Shown in pieces: positions 1 through 4,359 of a DNA stretch of 5,335 nucleotides; position 1 is the first letter of the stretch; each line of letters begins with the position of its first letter. Source of the DNA: Halobacteriales archaeon QH_10_70_21 (GTDB lineage Archaea > Halobacteriota > Halobacteria > Halobacteriales > Haloarculaceae). A program made the position numbers and the translations under genes. The DNA lies in assembly GCA_003021325.1 (NCBI GenBank), contig PXQM01000069.1:1-5335 (forward strand). The letters are read 5' to 3'. Under the pieces are notes generated by a model. The model was not told where the DNA came from, did not search any database, and saw only the letters and a list, made by a program, of their open reading frames with translations.

Positions 1-950
1 AGGCCGGCCGCCAGCACCAGGTACAGCGGCGCGGCGATGAGCTTCGGCGAGATATCGCCGGCGATCGCCTCGAGGCCGATACCCGCGAGTCGGCCGCCGA
101 GGTAGATGCCGAACAGCACCGCACCGAGCGCCACCTCCCGGTGGTGTCCGACCGCGACCCGCGAAACGAGCCGAACGGCCTCCTGGACGCGGCCGACGGC
201 CCCCAGCCCGGCGAACGGAACGACCAGGAGCGCGAGCCGAATGGTCGTCACCCAGCCGTCGCCGTCGGCCGTCGGGTTGTCGTAGAACTGCCGCGAGACG
301 TCGCCGACGAACGGCTCGTCCGTGAAGTCGCGCTCGACCTCGACCCGCGCCTCCGAGATGCCGGTCACCGCGTGCCGGAGCCGGAACCAGTCTCGGTGTT
401 CGGTGTGGGCCTGCATCGCGGTCCACTCGCCGTTCGGGTCCTCGTAGGCGCGGACGTGGAGCCGCTGGCCGAGGTACGTGCCGGCGTGGAGCTGGTAGGA
501 CTCCCGAAGCCAGCGCTCCTCGCCGTCGACGGTCACCCGGGTGTACCGGGCCGCACCGCGGGCGCCACCCCAGTCGACATCGTCCTCGAGCTGTTCGGCC
601 CGCCGCTCCGGAGCGGAGGCGTCGTCGCCGGGGGCCGTCCCGTCGGTGCTGCCGTTCCACTCGAGTTCCGACCGGGCGACCATCGCGCGACGCGTCTCGT
701 CGGTGTCGCCCACGACGACGAGATTGATGCCGAGGGTCCGGGCGTCCGGGGCCGGTCGCCGCGACGTGTAGGGCCACAGTTCCGTCCCGTTCTCGACGGG
801 GGTGACGGTCCGCGGTTCCGGGGGCTCCTCGAGCGGGTTGCTCCGTAACGGCCCCTCGGCCAGAACGACGGCGCCGCCGAGGGAGGCGACGAGCAGTATC
901 GTGACGGCCGTCCAGGCGCCCGGACCGCCCGCGTTCTGCCGGTCGGTCAC
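1..950 (-). CDS. Membrane protein with possible LssY_C-like domain, 3' end cut by window edge
   Basis: This reading frame stays open over its whole visible length of 316 residues and runs off the left edge, so the C-terminus is missing. Visible layout: a transmembrane segment or signal anchor at about residues 13-32; a soluble domain of about 200 residues; then three hydrophobic segments at about 233-253, 272-290 and from 302 to the edge. The soluble part has an ELWPYTSR motif near 57-64, a strand-like NLVVVG at 76-81, and a conserved-looking stretch with EWTAMQAHTEH (175-185), RLRH (190-193) and VEVERDF (203-209). This order faintly recalls the LssY C-terminal domain (N-x-V-x-V-G, then His-rich, then D/E-x-E-R-D), whose role is not known to me; I infer this from memory of the family and hold it loosely. 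The GTG start was chosen because a TATA-like box lies about 31 bases upstream and there is no ribosome binding site, fitting a leaderless message. It lies 53 bases behind the arginase gene on the same strand but seems to have its own promoter. Confidence 0.75.
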   Translation of the reverse strand, partial: MTDRQNAGGPGAWTAVTILLVASLGGAVVLAEGPLRSNPLEEPPEPRTVTPVENGTELWPYTSRRPAPDARTLGINLVVVGDTDETRRAMVARSELEWNGSTDGTAPGDDASAPERRAEQLEDDVDWGGARGAARYTRVTVDGEERWLRESYQLHAGTYLGQRLHVRAYEDPNGEWTAMQAHTEHRDWFRLRHAVTGISEARVEVERDFTDEPFVGDVSRQFYDNPTADGDGWVTTIRLALLVVPFAGLGAVGRVQEAVRLVSRVAVGHHREVALGAVLFGIYLGGRLAGIGLEAIAGDISPKLIAAPLYLVLAAG

Positions 951-976
951 GATGGCACGGTAATCGGCGCGGAGTG

Positions 977-986
977 AAGTATATGT
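977..986 (-). promoter_or_regulatory. TATA-like box of the LssY_C-like membrane gene
   Basis: On the minus strand the AT-rich word CATATACTT sits inside the 53-base gap behind the arginase stop codon, centred about 31 bases before the GTG at 950. That spacing places transcription start at or within a few bases of the GTG, as in leaderless haloarchaeal genes. No purine-rich ribosome binding site precedes the GTG. The gap holds no T-run to end arginase transcription, so read-through from arginase is also possible. Confidence 0.45.
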
Positions 987-1003
987 TGTCTGTCAGGACA
1001 CCG

Positions 1004-1903
1004 CTACAGTATCTTCTCGCCCAGGGCGCTGGAGACGAGCTCGACGGCGAGGTCCGCGGTTCGGTTGTGGGAGTCGAGGATAGGGTTGACCTCGACGACC
1101 TCCATCGAGCACAGCGCGTCGGTGTCGGCGATGAGCTCCATCGTCGCGTGGGCCTCGCGGTAGGTCACGCCGCCGGTCACGGGTGTCCCGACCCCGGGCG
1201 CCTCGTCGGGGTCCAGCAGGTCCATGTCGAGGCTGACGTGCAGCGCGTCGACGCCGTGGAGCGCCGAATCGAGCGCGTCCTCGACCACCGGCACGATGCC
1301 ACGGGTGTCGATGTCGCTCATCGTGTAGGCATCGACGTCGCTGTCCCTGAGGGCGGCCCGCTCCTGGCCGTCGACGCTCCGGAGGCCGACCATCGAGACG
1401 TCGTGGGCCTCGACGTCGGCCCGGGCCCAGTTCATGTCCCCGAAGACCCCGCGGCCGAGGACGGCCGCAACCGGCATCCCGTGGACGTTGCCGCTCGGGG
1501 TGGTCTCAGGGGTGTTGAAGTCGCCGTGGGCGTCCAACCAGAGGACGCCCACCTCGCGGTCCCGGCTGGCGCCGCCGACGCTCCCGATGGCGATGGAGTG
1601 GTCGCCGCCGAGGACCAGCGGCGTCTCGCCGTCATCGAGGGCGTCGGCGACGGCGCTCTCGACCCGCCGGCAGACCCACCGGGTCTCCTTGAGGTACTTC
1701 GCGCTGCCCTCGTCGGGCCGCTCGGCGTTTGGGTCCCGCCCCTCCGGCTGTGGAACCGGCAGGTCGCCTGCGTCGTCGTAGGAGACACCGATGTCCCTGA
1801 CCGCCTCCGAGAGGCCGGCGTACCTGATGGCAGACGGCCCCATGTCGACGCCGCGTCGGTCCGAGCCCAGGTCCATGGGCGCGCCGATTGCTCGCAGGTT
1901 CAT
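1004..1903 (-). CDS. rocF: Arginase (L-arginine to L-ornithine and urea)
   Basis: A complete 299-residue cytosolic manganese enzyme of the ureohydrolase superfamily, of typical arginase length. The binuclear Mn site is intact: His102 (in GGDHS, 99-103), Asp124, His126 and Asp128 (in LDAHGDFN), Asp226 and Asp228 (in SLDMD). Residues known from other arginases are also present: Asn130, Ser137 and His141 in the TPETTPSGNVHGMP stretch, and Glu271 in EVVEVNP. The DxDxxDPxxAPGVGTP motif (226-241) and the C-terminal VELV...LG ending match bacterial RocF arginases better than agmatinases, which lack the NTxxTxSGNxHGMP loop; this is why I call arginase rather than SpeB. The product ornithine can feed proline, glutamate or polyamine routes, but no such gene is in view. 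The ATG at 1903 was chosen because the protein then begins MNLRAIGAPMDLGSDRRGVDMGP, as arginases do, and a TATA-like T-run lies about 27 bases upstream. It is divergent from the winged-helix regulator gene. Confidence 0.95.
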   Translation of the reverse strand: MNLRAIGAPMDLGSDRRGVDMGPSAIRYAGLSEAVRDIGVSYDDAGDLPVPQPEGRDPNAERPDEGSAKYLKETRWVCRRVESAVADALDDGETPLVLGGDHSIAIGSVGGASRDREVGVLWLDAHGDFNTPETTPSGNVHGMPVAAVLGRGVFGDMNWARADVEAHDVSMVGLRSVDGQERAALRDSDVDAYTMSDIDTRGIVPVVEDALDSALHGVDALHVSLDMDLLDPDEAPGVGTPVTGGVTYREAHATMELIADTDALCSMEVVEVNPILDSHNRTADLAVELVSSALGEKIL

Positions 1904-1925
1904 ACCCACCGGTCGGCGCTCCGGA

Positions 1926-1933
1926 CGAAAAAC
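1926..1933 (-). promoter_or_regulatory. TATA-like element of the arginase gene
   Basis: On the minus strand GTTTTTCG lies about 27 bases before the arginase ATG, the only T-rich stretch in a GC-rich gap. The spacing suits a leaderless or nearly leaderless message. A GGTGGGT just before the ATG is only a weak ribosome-site match and lies too close to the start codon to be convincing. Confidence 0.35.
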
Positions 1934-1953
1934 CCTGCCGTTCGGGGCCGACG

Positions 1954-1978
1954 CCCCGGCGACCCCGCTCCGCCGGGG
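1954..1978. repeat. Perfect 8-bp inverted repeat in the divergent promoter region
   Basis: CCCCGGCG (1954-1961) and CGCCGGGG (1971-1978) are exact reverse complements around a 9-base loop. It lies upstream of both the arginase and the regulator promoters, so it is not placed as a terminator for either. A competing pairing, GGGGC (1944-1948) with GCCCC (1953-1957), overlaps it. It could be an operator, a transcript structure, or chance in GC-rich DNA. Confidence 0.35.
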
Positions 1979-2001
1979 TTGTGGGTGCCGTCGCCGCGCC
2001 T

Positions 2002-2014
2002 GGGGGCGACCCCC
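2002..2014. repeat. Short inverted repeat, GGGGG/CCCCC
   Basis: GGGGG (2002-2006) and CCCCC (2010-2014) surround the three bases CGA, giving a compact hairpin in the middle of the arginase-regulator divergent region. Such runs arise easily in DNA this rich in G and C, so function is uncertain. Confidence 0.25.
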
Positions 2015-2028
2015 GACCGGAGGAGCGG

Positions 2029-2040
2029 CGCGTCGACGCG
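2029..2040. promoter_or_regulatory. Perfect 12-bp palindrome, possible operator
   Basis: CGCGTCGACGCG reads the same on both strands. It is centred about 37 bases upstream of the regulator's TATA box and about 105 bases upstream of the arginase TATA-like element, a position open to an activator of the regulator gene. The symmetry is seen directly; any binding role is inference. Confidence 0.35.
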
Positions 2041-2068
2041 ACGAACGGTCCCACCCGACCACCGCCGG

Positions 2069-2075
2069 GTTTAAG
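2069..2075 (+). promoter_or_regulatory. TATA box of the winged-helix regulator gene
   Basis: GTTTAAG on the plus strand closely fits the haloarchaeal TATA element (TTTAWA-like) and is centred about 28 bases before the ATG at 2100. Transcription should therefore start at or next to the A of the ATG, giving a leaderless message. No ribosome binding site precedes the start. Confidence 0.6.
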
Positions 2076-2089
2076 ACGAAAACTGCCGA

Positions 2090-2106
2090 ATGACAATTTA
2101 TGTCAT
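2090..2106. promoter_or_regulatory. 17-bp palindrome over the regulator start codon, possible autoregulatory operator
   Basis: ATGACA (2090-2095) and TGTCAT (2101-2106) are exact reverse complements around ATTTA. The two half-site centres are 11 bases apart, about one helical turn, as expected when a dimeric winged-helix protein grips one face of DNA. The site covers the expected transcription start and the ATG at 2100-2102, so bound protein would block initiation. That the downstream protein binds here is inference. Confidence 0.4.
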
Positions 2107-2639
2107 CAATAGAGCTCACGCCGAGCCAGAAGACGATCCTTCAGGAGCTCATCAACCTCTTCCGCGAGTCCGAGAGCGCGGTGAAAGGCGAGGACATCGC
2201 CGAGAAGGTCGACCGGAACCCCGGGACCATCCGCAACCAGATGCAGAGCCTGAAGGCGCTCCAGCTGGTCGAGGGGGTACCGGGGCCGAAGGGCGGCTAC
2301 AAGCCGACCGCGACCGCCTACGACGCGCTCCAGATTCAGGAGATGGACCAGGCGGCCGACGTCCCCTTCCAGCACGAGGGCGAGGGCATCGAGGAGGCCA
2401 ACGTCCAGGAGATCGACCTGACGAGCGTCCACCATCCGGAGCTGTGCCGGGCGGAGATCAAGCTCCAGGGGTCGATAGCGGACTTCGGCGAGGGCGACAG
2501 CATCAGCGTCGGGCCGACGCCGCTGTCGAAACTGGTCATCGAGGGGACGCTGGAGGGCAAGGACGACACCAACAACAGCCTCATTCTCACCATCGACGAC
2601 ATGGTGGCGCCGGCGGGCGAGGAAGCGCCGGACCACTGA
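2100..2639 (+). CDS. Winged-helix transcriptional regulator, MJ1232-type without CBS domains
   Basis: A 179-residue acidic cytosolic protein. Residues 6-70 form a winged helix: helices at about 7-22 and 28-37, a recognition helix around NPGTIRNQMQSLKAL (40-54), then a wing with the Gly/Pro-rich VEGVPGPKGGYKPT (57-70). Residues about 100-170 form a second conserved domain, likely all beta, with EIDLTSVHHPELCRAEI, a GD turn, VGPTPLSKLVIEG and a DD...ILTIDDM end. In methanogen proteins that I recall as the MJ1232 type, this same pair of domains is followed by CBS domains; here the protein ends after the second domain, as in other haloarchaeal copies that are often labelled Rrf2-like. The ligand and targets are unknown to me. 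The start at 2100 is supported by the TATA box 28 bases upstream. It is divergent from arginase and 93 bases before the NDH-like gene, so it might control either or itself. Confidence 0.85.
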   Translation: MSSIELTPSQKTILQELINLFRESESAVKGEDIAEKVDRNPGTIRNQMQSLKALQLVEGVPGPKGGYKPTATAYDALQIQEMDQAADVPFQHEGEGIEEANVQEIDLTSVHHPELCRAEIKLQGSIADFGEGDSISVGPTPLSKLVIEGTLEGKDDTNNSLILTIDDMVAPAGEEAPDH

Positions 2640-2648
2640 GGGCCGACC

Positions 2649-2665
2649 CCGCCGGAAAGCGGCGG
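2649..2665 (+). terminator. Hairpin behind the regulator gene, weak terminator candidate
   Basis: CCGCCG (2649-2654) pairs exactly with CGGCGG (2660-2665) around GAAAG, starting 10 bases after the regulator's stop codon. No T-run follows, and archaeal termination depends mainly on T-rich sequence, so it may only be a 3'-end structure that protects the transcript. Confidence 0.25.
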
Positions 2666-2680
2666 TAGCGGAAATCGTTG

Positions 2681-2691
2681 CGGACGGTCCG
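2681..2691. promoter_or_regulatory. 11-bp palindrome upstream of the NDH-like gene
   Basis: CGGAC-G-GTCCG is symmetric about its central base and lies about 10 bases upstream of the T-rich promoter element of the NDH-like gene. Its inner ten bases recur, on the opposite strand, between the TATA box and start codon of the MTH865-family gene (4247-4256). It may be a shared regulator or promoter element; this is inference from two copies. Confidence 0.35.
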
Positions 2692-2701
2692 GTTTCAACA
2701 G

Positions 2702-2710
2702 GTTTGTATC
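2702..2710 (+). promoter_or_regulatory. TATA-like element of the NDH-like gene
   Basis: GTTTGTATC is centred about 27 bases before the ATG at 2733, the right spacing for a leaderless transcript from that ATG. It is too close to the in-frame GTG at 2712 to serve that codon, which helps to decide the start. A second T-rich word, GGTTTCAAC, lies just upstream. Confidence 0.4.
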
Positions 2711-2732
2711 GGTGGGCTCCGCAGTTCCCGGT

Positions 2733-3899
2733 ATGACGGACGATGTCGTCGTGCTGGGGTCGGGCTACGCCGGCACCGGTGCGGTCAAGCGACTCGAATC
2801 GGAACTCGACGGCGAGACGGACATCACCTGGGTGTCGGACGTCGACCACCACCTCGTGCTCCACGAGTCCCACCGGTGCATCCGCGACCCGACAGTCAAG
2901 GAGAAGATCACCTTCGATGTCGCGGACATCAAGTCCCCCTCGACCCGGTTCGTCCGCGCCGAGGTGTCCGAAATCGACGTCGACGGGCGGACGCTCACCC
3001 TCGAGGACGGCTCGGCGATAGACTACGACTACCTCCTGGTCGGCATCGGTTCCCGGACCGCCTTCTTCGGCATCGAGGGGCTCGAGGAGCACTCGCTGAC
3101 GCTCAAGAGCCTCGCGGACGTGCTGGACATCCACGAGGCAGTCACTGAGGCGGCCCGCGAGGCCTCGCGCGACAACCCGGCGCAGGTCGTCATCGGCGGC
3201 GCCGGCCTCTCTGGTATCCAGTCGGCCGGCGAGATCGCCGCCTTCCGCGACAAGCACCGCGCGCCGCTGGAGATACACCTCGTCGAGGGGCTCGACAACG
3301 TCTTCCCGAACAACGACCCCGTCGTGCAGGCGAAGCTCCGGAAGCTGCTCGACGAGAAGGGCGTCGAAATACACACCGGCGAGTTCATCGGCGAGGTCGA
3401 CGAGGAGACCGTCTACGTCGGCGACGAGACGGAACTCGACTACGACGTGCTGCTGTGGACCGGCGGCATCACGGGCCGGGCGGCCGCCGCCACCGCCGAC
3501 GTCGACAAGGACGAGCGGAGCAACCGCATCGAGGCCGCGTCGAACTTCCGGACCTCCGACGAGCGTATCTTCGCCATCGGCGACGCGGCGCTGGTCGAGC
3601 AGGCCGGCAGCGACCAGCCGGCACCGCCGACCGCGCAGGCGGCCTGGCAGGCCGCCGAGGTGGCCGGCGAGAACATCGCCCGCGCTATCCGCGGCCAGCC
3701 GCTCAGGGAGTGGACCTACGACGACAAGGGGACGCTCATCTCCGTCGGCGACAAGGCCGTCGCCCACGACGTGACGGGCCTGCCCGTGGACACCTTCGGC
3801 GGTCCGGCTGCCAAGGCGCTGAAAAAGACCGTCGCCGCCCGCTGGATACGCACGGTCAACGGCTTCGTCGACGCTGCCAGGGCCTTCCCCGATATGTAA
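2733..3899 (+). CDS. FAD-dependent NAD(P)H oxidoreductase, type II NADH dehydrogenase-like
   Basis: A 388-residue two-dinucleotide-binding-domain flavoprotein, near the usual length of NDH-2 enzymes, which oxidise NADH and reduce membrane quinone without pumping protons. The FAD-binding fold opens with VVVLGSGYAG (5-14, GxGxxG); the NAD(P)H fold shows VVIGGAGLSG (152-161); the second flavin motif is IFAIGDAALV (279-288), followed by PPTAQAAWQAA (298-308), typical of NDH-2. The end (about 358-388), with KALKKTVAARWIRTVNGF, is basic and amphipathic within an acidic protein and is likely the membrane contact. There is only one cysteine (Cys49), so it cannot be a dithiol reductase or a sulfide:quinone reductase that uses a Cys pair. 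The exact acceptor cannot be read from the sequence. The ATG at 2733 is preferred over GTG 2712 because it puts the FAD motif at the N-terminus and fits the promoter. It converges with the MTH865-family gene. Confidence 0.88.
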   Translation: MTDDVVVLGSGYAGTGAVKRLESELDGETDITWVSDVDHHLVLHESHRCIRDPTVKEKITFDVADIKSPSTRFVRAEVSEIDVDGRTLTLEDGSAIDYDYLLVGIGSRTAFFGIEGLEEHSLTLKSLADVLDIHEAVTEAAREASRDNPAQVVIGGAGLSGIQSAGEIAAFRDKHRAPLEIHLVEGLDNVFPNNDPVVQAKLRKLLDEKGVEIHTGEFIGEVDEETVYVGDETELDYDVLLWTGGITGRAAAATADVDKDERSNRIEAASNFRTSDERIFAIGDAALVEQAGSDQPAPPTAQAAWQAAEVAGENIARAIRGQPLREWTYDDKGTLISVGDKAVAHDVTGLPVDTFGGPAAKALKKTVAARWIRTVNGFVDAARAFPDM

Positions 3900-3901
3900 C
3901 T

Positions 3902-3932
3902 GACGGTCGTCTCGTTCTCGCCGCTGACCGTC
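3902..3932. terminator. 7-bp inverted repeat between convergent genes, weak terminator candidate
   Basis: GACGGTC (3902-3908) is the exact reverse complement of GACCGTC (3926-3932), with 17 bases between, starting three bases after the stop codon of the NDH-like gene. No T-run follows on the plus strand. It might end or protect the messages of either convergent gene. Confidence 0.25.
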
Positions 3933-3951
3933 CGTACACCCGTCCTGTGCG

Positions 3952-3956
3952 AAAAA
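3952..3956 (-). terminator. T-run behind the MTH865-family gene
   Basis: Read on the minus strand, TTTTT occurs 23 bases after the gene's stop codon, within a GC-rich gap. Archaeal RNA polymerase can terminate at such T-runs without a hairpin, so this is a reasonable stop point for the short gene. It is only five bases long, so termination may be partial. Confidence 0.35.
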
Positions 3957-3978
3957 CCCGCCAGCAGCCTACGCCACG

Positions 3979-4230
3979 TCAGATGAGGTCCTGGTCCTCG
4001 AGTTGGCCCATCACGTCGTCGACGAACTCCTCGGGGGAGTCGTAGGGGAAATCTCCGCCGCCGAGCTTCGTGTTCAGCTCCATCGCGGTCATCGAGAAGT
4101 CCCCCGACTCGAACGTCGTGCCGGGGCCCTGCGGCAGTGCCGGCACGAGGTCCATCGGGCTGTTGATCGGATAGTCGGCGCCCTCGAAGGCGTCTATCAG
4201 CTGCTGTCTGAGGTCGTCTTTGTCTACCAT
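3979..4230 (-). CDS. MTH865-family small protein
   Basis: A complete 83-residue, very acidic soluble protein that matches the MTH865-like family along its whole length. Shared landmarks: FEGADYPINSPMDLVPALP (15-33, compare GADFPINSPEEL in the Methanothermobacter protein), the GPGTTFESGD turn (35-44), and DFPYDSPEEFVDDV (60-73). The family structure, as I recall it, is a small helical fold similar to EF-hands, but no biochemical role is established to my knowledge. It contains no cysteine and no membrane segment. The ATG at 4230 is preceded by a strong TATA-like box and has no ribosome binding site. It converges on the NDH-like gene, with a 79-base gap between the stop codons, and is transcribed in the same direction as the DUF63 gene, 129 bases after it. 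Confidence 0.92.
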   Translation of the reverse strand: MVDKDDLRQQLIDAFEGADYPINSPMDLVPALPQGPGTTFESGDFSMTAMELNTKLGGGDFPYDSPEEFVDDVMGQLEDQDLI

Positions 4231-4236
4231 GGGTAC

Positions 4237-4254
4237 GTCCGCAAGACGGACCGT
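4237..4254. promoter_or_regulatory. Inverted repeats between TATA box and start of the MTH865-family gene
   Basis: GTCCG (4237-4241) and CGGAC (4247-4251) are reverse complements around CAAGA, and ACGGACCGT (4246-4254) is itself a palindrome with a central A. They fill the stretch where RNA polymerase would open the DNA, a usual place for a repressor site. The ten bases at 4247-4256 are the reverse complement of 2682-2691 upstream of the NDH-like gene. Confidence 0.35.
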
Positions 4255-4258
4255 CCCG

Positions 4259-4268
4259 ATTTAAAATT
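4259..4268 (-). promoter_or_regulatory. TATA box of the MTH865-family gene
   Basis: AATTTTAAAT on the minus strand is the strongest TATA-like sequence in the window, centred about 33 bases before the ATG at 4230. The expected transcript would have a leader of only a few bases. Confidence 0.6.
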
Positions 4269-4359
4269 ACCTAATGCTGGAAACCGAAACCCGGTAGGTG
4301 TTTTACCATATTGGGAATGCACACGGGAGAGGTTTTCAGAGTAAATCCAGCGGCGGTGG
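4269..4359. other. AT-rich spacer between the DUF63 and MTH865-family genes
   Basis: This stretch is visibly poorer in G and C than everything around it. On the minus strand it carries the end of the DUF63 transcript, with only short T-runs (such as GGATTTAC just after the stop codon), and the bases upstream of the MTH865-family TATA box. A second TATA-like word (CAATATGG) lies at about 4306-4313 on the minus strand. I see no convincing gene or strong hairpin in it. Confidence 0.4.

Noticed and set aside
141..848. A 235-codon open frame on the plus strand at the left end
   Set aside because: The minus-strand frame here is open over 950 bases, has membrane helices and conserved-looking motifs, and a fitting promoter; the plus-strand product has the composition of an antisense shadow.
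974..2074. A 366-codon open frame on the plus strand opposite arginase
   Set aside because: The arginase on the other strand has a complete set of catalytic residues; the plus-strand protein reads as a low-complexity Val/Asp/Arg/Gly shadow and crosses the divergent promoter region.
1904..2119. An N-terminal extension of arginase by 72 codons
   Set aside because: The extension is Arg/Pro-rich, unlike haloarchaeal proteins, crosses the TATA box and start codon of the divergent regulator, and lies outside the normal arginase length.
2712..2732. GTG at 2712 as the start of the NDH-like gene
   Set aside because: It adds seven residues before the FAD motif, and the best promoter element would be too close to it; the ATG at 2733 fits both protein and promoter.
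2106..3767. A long open frame of 553 codons on the minus strand, opposite the regulator and the NDH-like gene
   Set aside because: It overlaps two well-supported genes and the gap between them, its protein has no recognisable motif, and such antisense frames are expected in GC-rich DNA with strong third-position bias.
4271..4309. A 12-codon minus-strand mini-ORF ending just upstream of the MTH865-family TATA box
   Set aside because: It is too short to support, has no ribosome binding site, and would end before the promoter of the next gene, so it is unlikely to be a leader peptide for it.
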